A stretch of DNA of 64,000 nt, from positions 1,844,731-1,908,730 of the forward strand of contig OX638293.1 in NCBI GenBank assembly GCA_951812335.1. Reading direction: 5' to 3'. Below are positions 51,905-60,293 of this stretch, in pieces. The translations under genes and the position numbers were made by a program. Positions within the stretch are counted from its first letter, which is position 1. Each line of letters starts with the position of its first letter. This DNA is from Rhodothermales bacterium. GTDB lineage: Bacteria; Bacteroidota; Rhodothermia; Rhodothermales; VXPQ01. The notes under the pieces are model-generated. The model had not been told where the DNA came from. It did no database searches and was given only the letters and a program-made list of their open reading frames with translations.

Positions 51905-52237
51905 ATGCGGAAAAAAGGTATCGAAAAACTGTACTATTCGATCGGCGAAGTCAGTGAAAGGACGGGCCTCGGAACGCATGTGCTGCGTTACTGGGAAACC
52001 GAGTTCAAGCAACTGAAGCCCCGAAAAAATCGCGCCGGGCGCCGAACTTACACAAGCAAGGACATCCGCATTGTGGAGCGCATCCGGTACTTGCTGAAAC
52101 AAAGAGGGTTGACGATCAAGGGAGCGCAGAAGGTGCTTGCCGCGGAGGAATCCGGAGAGGGAAGCGAGCGCATGCGTAGCCTCGTCGAACTGCGACGCTT
52201 TCTCAAAGATGTGCTTGAGCAACTTGAAGAAGGCTGA
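51905..52237 (+). CDS. MerR-family transcriptional regulator
   Basis: A 110-residue protein with the MerR winged-helix: YYSIGEVSERTGLGTHVLRYWETEF (residues about 9-33), followed by RRTYTSKDIRIVERIRYLLKQRGLTIKGAQK. The dimerisation helix is short, and no metal or ligand domain follows. It resembles the MlrA/small MerR regulators common in Bacteroidota and acts on promoters with long spacers. It precedes a GntP permease by 26 bp, which may be its target (inference). The ATG at 51905 is chosen, since the longer frame runs through repeat copy C. Confidence 0.9.
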   Translation: MRKKGIEKLYYSIGEVSERTGLGTHVLRYWETEFKQLKPRKNRAGRRTYTSKDIRIVERIRYLLKQRGLTIKGAQKVLAAEESGEGSERMRSLVELRRFLKDVLEQLEEG

Positions 52238-52263
52238 CGGGATCGATCCTCATAGCGATTCTT

Positions 52264-53613
52264 GTGGGGAGCGTCGTTTTCGTCATTGTGGCGACGGCCC
52301 GTTTTCGTGCGCATCCGTTTCTTGTGTTATTGGTTGCGGCCTATCTGGTCGGGCTTGCGGCAGGATTGCCGGGAATCGCCGTCGTTGCAGCCATTACGGA
52401 GGGGTTCGGAGGCACGATCGGCTATATAGGGATCGTCATCGCCTCGGGTACGATCATTGGCGCCCTGCTTGAAAAGACCGGTGGGGCGGCGCTTATGGCC
52501 CGCTCCGTACTGCACTGGATCGGCAAGGCGCGTTCGCTGCTCGCCATGAGTATCACCGGCCTTTTCGTATCGATCCCCGTTTTCTGCGATTCCGGATTTG
52601 TCGTGCTGGCGCCGCTGAATCGTTCGCTGGCCAAACAATCCGGCACATCGCTTGCCTCCTTTACGGTGGCGCTGAGCATGGGGTTGTACGCAGGTCATGT
52701 GTTCATTCCCCCGACACCCGGCCCGCTTGCCGCCGCAGGGGAGCTGGGCGCCGATATAGGCCTGGTGATGCTTCTCGGTTTCGCCGTTTCCGTGCCTGTC
52801 ATTGCCGCAACATGGTTTTTTGCGCAAGTTGCCGGGCACCGTATCGTCATAGAAGGGGAGGGCGACCCGGAACAGACTGTTGAGGCGCCCGGAAGCGCTC
52901 TACCCGCCGACGATACTTCGGGAGATATCCAGCTCCGTTCCGCCTGGCTCGCCTTTTTGCCTATTCTGCTGCCTGTGCTGCTGATTGCGGCGCAGTCCGT
53001 AGCCTCCTTGCCCGGACGTCCGTTCGGGGAAGGCGCCCTGTTTGCACTTCTCCGGTTCATCGGGAATCCCAATTCGGCGCTGCTTCTCGGAGTTGTTGCG
53101 GCCTGTGCGGCGGTATGGCGCTCGGGTGGGCGCGTACGCATGGAATGGATATCGGAATCGCTCAAAACGGGAGGGCTGATTATTCTCATCACCGGAGCAG
53201 GGGGCGCTTTCGGCAAGGTGCTTCAGGCGACGCCCATAGGGGAATACCTCGGAGACCTTCTCGGCTCGATAGGGTTGGGGGCTTTCAGCATGCTCGTGCC
53301 GTTTCTGCTGGCCGCTTCGCTCAAGACGGCGCTCGGCTCCTCGACCGTGGCCATCATCACGTCCGCCGCCATCGTGTTTCCGTTGCTGCCGGCGTTGGGG
53401 CTGGCGTCTTCGTTCGGGCCGGTGCTGACGACGCTCGCTATCGGAGCCGGCTCCATGACGGTCTCGCATGCGAACGACAGCTACTTCTGGGTGGTGAGCC
53501 AGTTCTCCGGGATGACGGTTTCGCAGGCCTATAAACTGCATACGATCGGTTCCGCCGTGGCAGGCGTGACGGGCATCGCGGTCGTTCTGCTGCTGGGTTT
53601 TATCTTGTCTTAG
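52264..53613 (+). CDS. GntP-family gluconate/organic acid permease
   Basis: A 449-residue protein with about 12-14 transmembrane helices and GntP-family patterns: GFGGTIGYIGIVIASGTIIGALLEKTGGA, PVFCDSGFVVLAPL, and NDSYFWVVSQFSGMTVSQAYKLHT near the end. The family co-transports gluconate or other hydroxy acids with protons. The annotated start is GTG at 52264; the frame opens at 52228, and no ATG or clear ribosome binding site decides the start. A stem-loop follows the stop. Confidence 0.88.
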   Translation: MGSVVFVIVATARFRAHPFLVLLVAAYLVGLAAGLPGIAVVAAITEGFGGTIGYIGIVIASGTIIGALLEKTGGAALMARSVLHWIGKARSLLAMSITGLFVSIPVFCDSGFVVLAPLNRSLAKQSGTSLASFTVALSMGLYAGHVFIPPTPGPLAAAGELGADIGLVMLLGFAVSVPVIAATWFFAQVAGHRIVIEGEGDPEQTVEAPGSALPADDTSGDIQLRSAWLAFLPILLPVLLIAAQSVASLPGRPFGEGALFALLRFIGNPNSALLLGVVAACAAVWRSGGRVRMEWISESLKTGGLIILITGAGGAFGKVLQATPIGEYLGDLLGSIGLGAFSMLVPFLLAASLKTALGSSTVAIITSAAIVFPLLPALGLASSFGPVLTTLAIGAGSMTVSHANDSYFWVVSQFSGMTVSQAYKLHTIGSAVAGVTGIAVVLLLGFILS

Positions 53614-53629
53614 TTCCCGCAGCCGGGAA
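53614..53629 (+). terminator. Stem-loop after gntP
   Basis: TTCCCG (53614-53619), loop CAGC, CGGGAA (53624-53629), followed by aacatttt. It could act as a weak intrinsic terminator. Confidence 0.4.
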
Positions 53630-53689
53630 AACATTTTCGGCTTGCGCGTATCATAGCATCGAAAAAAAGCCTATCTTCGGTTCTGTTTT

Positions 53690-53763
53690 CGGGACGTGGC
53701 GCAGTCCGGTAGCGCACTTGCATGGGGTGCAAGGGGTCGTGGGTTCAAATCCCGCCGTCCCGA
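53690..53763 (+). tRNA. tRNA-Pro (GGG)
   Basis: A 74-nt cloverleaf. The acceptor arm is cgggacg (53690-53696) pairing with cgtcccg (53756-53762), then discriminator A. The D arm contains gcgcagtccggtagcgc. The anticodon stem is cttgc/gcaag with loop atggggt, giving anticodon GGG. The T arm contains gtgggttcaaatcccgc. CCA is not encoded. It lies between gntP and the Gfo/Idh gene and, together with the accessory genes after 55 kb, could be an integration hotspot (no att duplicate found). Confidence 0.95.
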
Positions 53764-53784
53764 CATATTACACTGTTGTTCTGG

Positions 53785-53806
53785 ATGGTATAGTCATGGT
53801 ATAGTC
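53785..53806. repeat. Two tandem 11-bp repeats upstream of the Gfo/Idh gene
   Basis: atggtatagtc occurs twice in tandem (53785-53795, 53796-53806), 22 bp after the tRNA and 65 bp before the Gfo/Idh start. Direct repeats of this length could form an operator, but no regulator is adjacent. Confidence 0.5.
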
Positions 53807-53870
53807 CGTCCTTCCGGGTGATTTCTCATCCGTCTCCATCGGAAATCAGCGACCGAATAGCGACAGAATT

Positions 53871-55040
53871 ATGTCTTTGAGCAGAAAACTCCGTTACGGA
53901 ATGGTAGGCGGCGGCCCCGGCGCCTTCATTGGCGAGGTACACCGCAAGGCTGCCGCCCTCGACGGGCTTACGACCCTCGTAGCGGGGGCTTTTTCATCGG
54001 ATCCCGCCAAATCGCAGCAGCAGGGAGAGGTGCTGCACCTGGATCCGGCCCGCGTGTACGGTTCCTACGAAGAAATGGTCGAACGGGAGGCGGCCCTTCC
54101 CGAAGACGAACGCATCGACTTCGTATCGGTCGTCACGCCCAATTTTATGCATTTCCCGGTAGCCAGGGCGTTCATCGAACGCGGCATACATGTCGTGTGC
54201 GACAAGCCCATGACGACCACGCTCGAGGAAGCGGAGGAATTATGCCGTCTCGTAGCGGCTCATGACGTCGTGTTCGCCCTGACGCACAATTACACGGGCT
54301 ATCCGATGGTCAAGCAGGCCCGCGCCATGGTGCAGAACGGCGAACTGGGCGAAATCCACAAGGTGGTGGTGGAGTATCCGCAAGGCTGGCTTTCCACCAA
54401 GCTGGAAGACAGTGGCAGCAAGCAGGCCGAGTGGCGCACAGATCCCTCGAAAGCTGGCGTGTCTTCGGCGGTGGGGGACATCGGTTCTCATGCGGAAAAC
54501 CTTGCGCGCTATATCACCGGCCTCGAAATAGAATCGCTCTGCGCCGACATCCACACGTTCGTGCCGGGACGGGCGCTCGAGGACGACGCCAACATGCTGA
54601 TCCACTACAAGGGGGGCGCGCGGGGCGTGTTGCATTGCTCCCAGATTTCCGTAGGGGAGGAGAACAACATAAACATCCGTATCTACGGTGCGAAAGGCTC
54701 CCTCGCATGGGTGCAGGAGAATCCGAATTACCTGCACTTCCGGTCCAATGACGGGCCGGAGCGCGTGTACAAGCGGGGGAATCCCTACCTCGCAGAAGCG
54801 GCCCAGCGAAGCACCCGGCTTCCGTCCGGGCATCCCGAAGCGTTTCTGGAGGCGTTTGCGAACATCTACGTGCATGCGGCGCACGCCATCGAGGCGCACT
54901 GCACCGGAGCGGAGATCGACGATATCTCAATGGACTTCCCTACGGTGCAAGACGGTGCGATAGGCGTGCATTTCATTCATACGGCGATAGAGAGCGGCAA
55001 GAAGCGGGCCTGGGTGGATGCTTCGTATGAGGCGGTGTAG
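53871..55040 (+). CDS. Gfo/Idh/MocA-family oxidoreductase
   Basis: A 389-residue protein. It has the Rossmann opening [18 protein letters not shown] (glycine-rich G-G-G-P-G-x-x-I-G), the family signature [15 protein letters not shown] at about residues 109-123, and [15 protein letters not shown]. It oxidises or reduces sugar or inositol derivatives with NAD(P). A C-terminal helix pair follows. The substrate is not predictable. It has a normal high-GC composition and marks the last ordinary gene before the AT-rich accessory segment. Confidence 0.92.
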   Translation: MSLSRKLRYGMVGGGPGAFIGEVHRKAAALDGLTTLVAGAFSSDPAKSQQQGEVLHLDPARVYGSYEEMVEREAALPEDERIDFVSVVTPNFMHFPVARAFIERGIHVVCDKPMTTTLEEAEELCRLVAAHDVVFALTHNYTGYPMVKQARAMVQNGELGEIHKVVVEYPQGWLSTKLEDSGSKQAEWRTDPSKAGVSSAVGDIGSHAENLARYITGLEIESLCADIHTFVPGRALEDDANMLIHYKGGARGVLHCSQISVGEENNINIRIYGAKGSLAWVQENPNYLHFRSNDGPERVYKRGNPYLAEAAQRSTRLPSGHPEAFLEAFANIYVHAAHAIEAHCTGAEIDDISMDFPTVQDGAIGVHFIHTAIESGKKRAWVDASYEAV

Positions 55041-55098
55041 GGGGGTATAAGGGACCCCGGCGTCATCGTCATTTAGCAGCCAAGCCCCGTGCAGAACC

Positions 55099-56091
55099 AT
55101 GCCACATATACTTGCAAACGAATATAAAGACAAATGTCCAATCTGGGGAACACCTGCACATATATCTCCATATGAAGGTCGTATAGAAGAAGTTATATCT
55201 CCTCGTGTGGGAGTGTCATATTTATTAGATAAATTTTCTTTGTTTAACCATGATCCTACATTTGAATATATAACCACTGATGTGGATAAAGCAAAACTAA
55301 CGACGATGATAATTGACGATTATTGTAAACAAAAAGAAAAATCAAAAATCGTAATTGGAAATGAATATGTTCTTCAAGCAAAAGAACAGGCCGGAATGGG
55401 TTTTTCAGAACGTATGAACAGACTGCTTAAATATTTGATAAATGAGTCAGAAGAAAATTTTATAGGTTACAAGATTCATATGAATTCTGAATCATTGATG
55501 CACGAATTGGCACATCATGCTATATACAAAAGACTTGGCGATGAAGAATACGCAAAAAGTGTCAAACGATACTATGGAGCATTAGCATGGTCGGGATCAA
55601 CCAAGTGGCAAGAAATTTCTTTTTTGGTTGAGCAATTATCAAATAATAATCTATTAAATATAGTAGATACTTATGGCCATGGCATGTCATGTCAAGTAAT
55701 GGGAGAGGGATACATTACACAAGATGCGGAAGATGTACGTGGTGCATTATTTGGTGACTTTTTAAAAATAGCCGATAATCTCATGTTACAAGAACTCAAA
55801 GATCCATCCGCAGTTCTTGCAGGTGTGGCGCTTGAAATTCATTTGAGAAAATTGTGTATTAAAAACGACATAGACCTCGATAATAACAACGGAAATCCAA
55901 GAAAGGCTAATGATTTGAACTCGGAACTTTTACGTAAGATGGTGTATCAAAAATCAAACATGAAAGATATAACGGCTTGGCTTGATCGGAGAAATGACGC
56001 AGTACATGGATATTTTTGCAGATACGACCACGATCAGGTAAAACTATTGATCAAAGGTGTGAGAGGTTTTGTCACTCGGTATCCTGCATAG
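55099..56091 (+). CDS. AT-rich gene: unknown protein with HEPN-like C-terminus
   Basis: A 330-residue protein encoded in strikingly AT-rich DNA, unlike its high-GC flanks. The N-terminus (CPIWGTPA, then SPRVGVSYLLDKF) resembles a short module seen at the start of some uncharacterised defence-related proteins. HELAH (residues 135-139) fits HExxH, although no second zinc ligand is evident. Near the C-terminus, DRRNDAVHG gives R298-x4-H303, the R-x4-6-H motif of HEPN RNases. I infer a HEPN-type nuclease/abortive-infection effector; the rest is unrecognised. The gene is likely a recent acquisition. Confidence 0.6.
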   Translation: MPHILANEYKDKCPIWGTPAHISPYEGRIEEVISPRVGVSYLLDKFSLFNHDPTFEYITTDVDKAKLTTMIIDDYCKQKEKSKIVIGNEYVLQAKEQAGMGFSERMNRLLKYLINESEENFIGYKIHMNSESLMHELAHHAIYKRLGDEEYAKSVKRYYGALAWSGSTKWQEISFLVEQLSNNNLLNIVDTYGHGMSCQVMGEGYITQDAEDVRGALFGDFLKIADNLMLQELKDPSAVLAGVALEIHLRKLCIKNDIDLDNNNGNPRKANDLNSELLRKMVYQKSNMKDITAWLDRRNDAVHGYFCRYDHDQVKLLIKGVRGFVTRYPA

Positions 56092-56471
56092 GTATGTGAC
56101 CCAAATAATACAACTATAATAATTCCAGTCTATACAAGTTTGGTAATTACCCGACACATGAGACCTCCGTCGTGCGATCAGGCGGCTTGTTTTGTGGTCT
56201 GTTTTTCCGGCATTGGAACGACGGGCGGCAGTTTTCTTTCTTCCGAGAGCCTTGCGCAGCGCCGGCGTGCGACCCTTCAGGCGATAGCCCTGATGGCTGG
56301 GCTTGAGATGTGGAACTTACGCTGACTCCCTTCAGACGCAATTCGTTTGCGACGCGCTACGCACCCTAGGTCCAGCGATCAGGGGTAGGGGACGATCCGC
56401 TTTCCCCCTCCTGTACTGTCTCGTATGCGCGCTGGCCTCTGCCGTAATTGCAGGCGCACATAATTCACCCC
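56092..56471. other. 380-bp stretch without a supportable gene
   Basis: Composition rises to the genomic average after about 56150. One frame on the minus strand (56147-56341) is rich in Lys/Arg and could be the remnant of a gene end, but I recognise no domain. No array-like repeats, inverted ends or RNA genes are visible. Confidence 0.4.
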
Positions 56472-56942
56472 CTACTCCCGCCCCTTAAACAAAACATACG
56501 CGGCGAAGGCGCGCCGCTCCGCGAGCGATTCCCCCTCGAAATTCCTGATAGCGTTTTCCGCTTCGTTAATCCTCTGAATCGCTTGCGATTTTCGAAATCC
56601 GGCGTCTGGAGCGTAATCCGCCCGGTGGCGTTGTTCCTGCATGCGGGCGAACGTCTCGGCGAATACGCGGATGTGTGCCGAAAACCGTTTGAGGCTTTCT
56701 TTATCGCTGCATCGTGCTTTAGCGGAACGGTGATTCAGCGCCAGATAGGTCAATGTCCAGGCATCCGACCCGCGACCTGCATGAAGACCGCCTATTAACG
56801 TATCCGCGCAGGAACCTGCAAGGCAGTGGAACATGGCGTAGTACGCCGTACTGACGGCGTGTTGGAGATTGGTGTTTCTCGGTTTCCCCTGCCCGGTTGG
56901 AATCAATTCCCGCGCCGTCTTGATAAAACTCTCCGGATTCAT
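56472..56942 (-). CDS. HEPN-domain protein, toxin-like
   Basis: A 156-residue protein of the HEPN/UPF0332-like family. It opens with a helix and HAVSTAYYAMFHCLA (the family's A-Y-Y-A-x-F motif, about residues 29-43), and RHRADYAPDA near residue 106 matches the R-x-x-A-D-Y pattern found in HEPN toxins. These are all-helical proteins; many form two-gene modules in which the HEPN partner cleaves RNA. A small acidic partner gene lies 101 bp upstream on the same strand. The strict R-x4-6-H dyad is not clear here, so activity is uncertain. Confidence 0.72.
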   Translation of the reverse strand: MNPESFIKTARELIPTGQGKPRNTNLQHAVSTAYYAMFHCLAGSCADTLIGGLHAGRGSDAWTLTYLALNHRSAKARCSDKESLKRFSAHIRVFAETFARMQEQRHRADYAPDAGFRKSQAIQRINEAENAIRNFEGESLAERRAFAAYVLFKGRE

Positions 56943-57043
56943 AGGTCTAATATCTTTAGCCGTATAGAATTATCTATAACTATTTATAACATATTCGGCT
57001 ATTCGACGAAAAAACGGGGGAGAGGCCGCCACAGCCGCCTTCT

Positions 57044-57382
57044 TTACGCCTCTTCTGCCCAATCGGGGATGTCGTACGCCGGATCCTCCCACTCGGACTT
57101 TTCGATGAACGAAGTGATCGGGTAAGCGGTTATACCGAGTTTCTCCAGTTCGGGATCGATGAATTCGAACATCCTTACCGTCCAGGCAGGATCGAGATTG
57201 TCCTGGTCGCCATCGAAAATAATCTGTATCCAGAGGATTTCGTCCCCGTCCTGGTCGAGATCGGGTTTAACGATGATGGGATCGAAGGTAAATTCTTCAG
57301 GGCTGAAACGTTTCGCAAGAGCCCGGGCCACAATGTTACTGACCTTGTCCAGGTCCTGCTCCGATATTTTTGTTCCGATCAT
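57044..57382 (-). CDS. Small acidic partner protein of the HEPN gene
   Basis: A 112-residue acidic protein (ISEQDLDKVSNIVARAL, then DEILWIQIIFDGDQDNLDPAW, and SFIEKSEW near the end). A strong GAGGGGAG lies before its ATG. The gene is uncharacterised; genes like this are often found next to HEPN-domain genes, so an antitoxin or partner role is plausible. It lacks the GS...DxD nucleotidyltransferase motif of MNT antitoxins, so it is not an MNT partner. I infer a two-gene toxin-antitoxin-like unit with 56472-56942. Confidence 0.6.
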   Translation of the reverse strand: MIGTKISEQDLDKVSNIVARALAKRFSPEEFTFDPIIVKPDLDQDGDEILWIQIIFDGDQDNLDPAWTVRMFEFIDPELEKLGITAYPITSFIEKSEWEDPAYDIPDWAEEA

Positions 57383-57543
57383 GATACTCCCCTCATAGCT
57401 GCATTTTTCAGCAAGAGGTTTCGGTAAGAGGGCACAAGGCGACGACTTGTCGCAATTTCCTTATGCCTCTCCCTTCGGGAAACTACGGATGCCTGCGTTG
57501 GCGGCTCCGTGATTTTGCCTTGCATTTGCTGTGCGTTGCCCAT
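57379..57543 (-). CDS. Possible 54-residue basic peptide upstream of the HEPN partner gene
   Basis: The frame from ATG 57543 reads TEPPTQASVVSRRERHKEIA, then RRLVPSYRNLLLKNAAM, a basic helical composition. Its TGA overlaps the next start codon (ATGA). No domain is known. It could be a leader peptide of the HEPN operon or a chance frame; support is limited to the overlap and composition. Confidence 0.25.
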   Translation of the reverse strand: MGNAQQMQGKITEPPTQASVVSRRERHKEIATSRRLVPSYRNLLLKNAAMRGVS

Positions 57544-57606
57544 GAATACAAAAGCACCGGTGAGGAAAATACACTCCATCGTTGCGGTTGAGGCGCGCCT
57601 CTCGCG

Positions 57607-59277
57607 TCACGATTTTATATCGTTTACGCCAACGAACAGGCCCAGGCCGAAATGGCTGCCATAACCAAGAGCAATGGGGCCGGATACCGGGTATGGAAAT
57701 TCGAGCCGGATCGCAAAACCGCAAGTAATAGGAGGTTCAGGCCCATGTTTACGAACAAGTTTGAAGTGCCGGAAACGATACTGGCTTGTTGCATCCTCTG
57801 CCAAAGCCCTTCCATACTGTGACGAGAAAGCCTTTCGGTTGCGATGTAATGGCATAAGCCTACTGATCGAACTGGGTTGGGGAAATCCGCGCGAATCCAA
57901 TTCTGCTCGTATTTGTCCCTCGAGTGTGTTTTTGCCGTTTTTCTTGAGATGCCTTGGGGCAACAAAGGGGGTTATCGATTCCCACACTTTTCTATCGGAT
58001 TGCAAACGAGCAATGCGTTGTCCATACTTTCCCGGCAGCCGGACAAGGTCTTCCCAACTCCCGTCCGCAGCTATGGCGAGGCGCAAAGGCTCCATGCCGC
58101 CCTTGGTAAATGTTCTGCGAATTCCCCGGATTGCATCCTGTGCCAGTTTTCCAAGCCCCATCGGCGCCCAGATGAGAATGTGCTCCAAGTGTCCATCGCC
58201 ATCAAGGTCCAGAGGAAAGATATGCGCGTGTTCATGAGGACCTCGAAGTGGTTTGCGAAACTTGTCGCGACCAGTGAGTTCCGGTGGTGGTGCGCCTTGC
58301 TTGGCTGCAATGGAAACCAGGGCGCGATGCAATAATTCCGCTTGGGGCAAGGTTCTTGTCACCGGAGGCAGCGCATGATCGTTGCGACTGGCGTTCGTAA
58401 GAGACAGGAGTACGGCTTCGACTCGCTGCATCGGCCGAGCCGAAACTTTCGCCATCGGCGCACCGACCGAGACGGCATCGACCGGTCGCCAATAGAAGAT
58501 ACGCCGACTACCGGGCGGCTGGCTCCAGCCGTGGGAGCGCAACCAGTTTGTGTCCTTTTGCAAGCAGTCCAGTATATCTGTCGGATAAGGTTCGATGGCC
58601 TTATTTCTTTTGGAAAGCAGGGACTTTGAAGGCTTTCTTCCTGCGGGTGCTTGTAAGTTCGCCAATGCTGCTTCGACCTGTGTCGTCCGCCAAGCCGCGA
58701 ATTCGGATGCGCTTTCGGATGCAAGAAGAGCCACTTGTTCCCAGCCGCGTCCCGGTTTTTTCTCTTCCTGATCAGGCAAGCAATTCGGCTTCGGCAACGA
58801 TTCCCAATCTTCTACAAGCCGGCCTTCAACCCAACTCTCCGAGCGTCCCAGGTAATTCAATCGGGTCGCCAGAACGCTCAGGATATTTCGTTCGGATTCA
58901 TTCAGGCGAACATTGGGCCAGGTAACGATCAGGTCTTTGTTTTCGACCCGTGCCCAAGTGTCGAATACCAGCGTTGTTTTCTCGATTTTTTTGTCATTCA
59001 ATACGCCAATGGGCATGTAGTGCCTGCTGTGGGCGCCGACTGCAGCGGGCAGATGATAGGAGGGCAATTCAGAGGACAACTTCTCGACGAGGCTCCGGGC
59101 CGCGCCCGGCAGGCCGTCGCCATTCCATGCTCCGGACGTATAGCCAACAGAGATCAGCGCCCGCAACAGTCGCCAGGGCGACGGTGGCCACTCGATCAGG
59201 CCCTCGTTGACGTGGTGACCAAACGGCGTAGCGTGGTAGCGTCCCGAGACGAATCCAAAGGTGAGCGATACCGACAT
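57607..59277 (-). CDS. csb2: Type I-G CRISPR Csb2 (Cas5-Cas6 fusion, GSU0054 family)
   Basis: A 556-residue Csb2. It opens with the RAMP-like LTFGFVSGRYHATPFGHHVNEGLIEWPPSPWRLLRALIS in the usual order (a W-P-P-S-P-W-R-L block at residues 30-37) and has a second half with SGPIALGYGSHFGLGLF near its end, as in Cas6-type glycine-rich loops. In type I-G it supplies both Cas5 and crRNA-processing Cas6 functions. It is last in the visible cas operon, about 41 bp after csb1. No adaptation genes follow; the HEPN genes come next. Confidence 0.92.
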   Translation of the reverse strand: MSVSLTFGFVSGRYHATPFGHHVNEGLIEWPPSPWRLLRALISVGYTSGAWNGDGLPGAARSLVEKLSSELPSYHLPAAVGAHSRHYMPIGVLNDKKIEKTTLVFDTWARVENKDLIVTWPNVRLNESERNILSVLATRLNYLGRSESWVEGRLVEDWESLPKPNCLPDQEEKKPGRGWEQVALLASESASEFAAWRTTQVEAALANLQAPAGRKPSKSLLSKRNKAIEPYPTDILDCLQKDTNWLRSHGWSQPPGSRRIFYWRPVDAVSVGAPMAKVSARPMQRVEAVLLSLTNASRNDHALPPVTRTLPQAELLHRALVSIAAKQGAPPPELTGRDKFRKPLRGPHEHAHIFPLDLDGDGHLEHILIWAPMGLGKLAQDAIRGIRRTFTKGGMEPLRLAIAADGSWEDLVRLPGKYGQRIARLQSDRKVWESITPFVAPRHLKKNGKNTLEGQIRAELDSRGFPQPSSISRLMPLHRNRKAFSSQYGRALAEDATSQYRFRHFKLVRKHGPEPPITCGFAIRLEFPYPVSGPIALGYGSHFGLGLFVGVNDIKS

Positions 59278-59318
59278 AAAGATTACTCTTGGTTCGACTA
59301 TTCTTCGTTTGATGCCTC

Positions 59319-60293
59319 TTATCCGGAATCATCTTGGGTTTTACCCTTTTTGAGCTCGTCGTTGAAAGTCACTTCCGTTACTTTCATCTGCTCCTTGCAC
59401 TTGGGAATCGCCATTCTAATGGCTTTCCGCAATTCGTCAATGCCGGGAAGCAGCCATCCTTGAGGCCGGGTGGCTTGAATTTCCTCTTCTGCAACTTGCA
59501 AATCGCAGGCGGTGCGTAGGCGCAGACCCTCATAGGCCAGGGCGCGCAGTTTATACAGGGACAATAGAATGAGAAGATTTTCTGCATCTTGTCCCAATCC
59601 GTAACCCCGAATCTGCGCCAGATCCAGATTGGCGTACAGGGTGATCGACGCAGCGGTGTATTCGTCGCGGGCGAAAGGAACATTGCCGAAACCGGTCTTG
59701 GTATCGCCCGATGGGTTCACATGGTCGTTTTTCACGCCCCCCGATGGAGCGATTTCCACGCCATCGGCCTCTATAAACGCCGACAGGGCCCGGGCGATTC
59801 GCAACCGTCCGCCCGCAAGACCCGGCTTAGCAAGGAATACTCCGTGGAGAAGCGAGTTGATGTCGTACTTCAGGAGAGCTTCAGCAAGTTTTCGCCGATC
59901 AATGGGCCCGGTTCCCATAACATCCATCTCTTCCCTGAGCTCATTGAAGAATTTTTTGTCTTTGCTCTCAAGCAGATAGGGACTATTCAATCGGTGGGAT
60001 TCCAGGATGGTATCGGTCAGAAAATGGCCGTTTCGCGTGACGCGCACATGCGAAATCCCATTGAATTCTTCCTTCAAGTCGTTTGACGCCGGATCCCATA
60101 AGGTCAATTCAAGACGGTTGGCCATGCTTTGGGTCGACTCTACCAAAAGACTGACGCCTTGGCTTGTTTGAAAGGTTGCAGCGCCCAGAGAGGGGAATCC
60201 GGTCGGCTGAAATCGGCTGCCTTGCAGCGGTTTCAAGGGAATTGCAAACAGCAGCCGATTGGTGTCGGCCAATTGAGATATATCTATGGTCAT
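59319..60293 (-). CDS. csb1: Type I-G CRISPR Csb1 (Cas7, GSU0053 family)
   Basis: A 324-residue Csb1/Cas7-type backbone RAMP. Family features include LKPLQGSRFQPTGFPSLGAATFQ at the start, VESTQSMANRLELTLWD (residues about 52-68) and ILESHRLNSPYLLE, and a later GLRLRTACDLQV block. It polymerises along the crRNA in the Cascade complex. It overlaps the csx17 stop by 4 bp, so the two are translationally coupled. Composition is somewhat lower in GC than the main chromosome. Confidence 0.93.
   Translation of the reverse strand: MTIDISQLADTNRLLFAIPLKPLQGSRFQPTGFPSLGAATFQTSQGVSLLVESTQSMANRLELTLWDPASNDLKEEFNGISHVRVTRNGHFLTDTILESHRLNSPYLLESKDKKFFNELREEMDVMGTGPIDRRKLAEALLKYDINSLLHGVFLAKPGLAGGRLRIARALSAFIEADGVEIAPSGGVKNDHVNPSGDTKTGFGNVPFARDEYTAASITLYANLDLAQIRGYGLGQDAENLLILLSLYKLRALAYEGLRLRTACDLQVAEEEIQATRPQGWLLPGIDELRKAIRMAIPKCKEQMKVTEVTFNDELKKGKTQDDSG

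Noticed and set aside
56147-56341. Basic frame on the minus strand that might be a transposase remnant
   Set aside because: No DDE or other transposase motif, no inverted ends, and no recognisable similarity.
57470-57606. Possible CRISPR repeat near gaggcgcgcctc
   Set aside because: Only one copy of any candidate unit is present; no regular spacing or repeated 28-37-mer was found.
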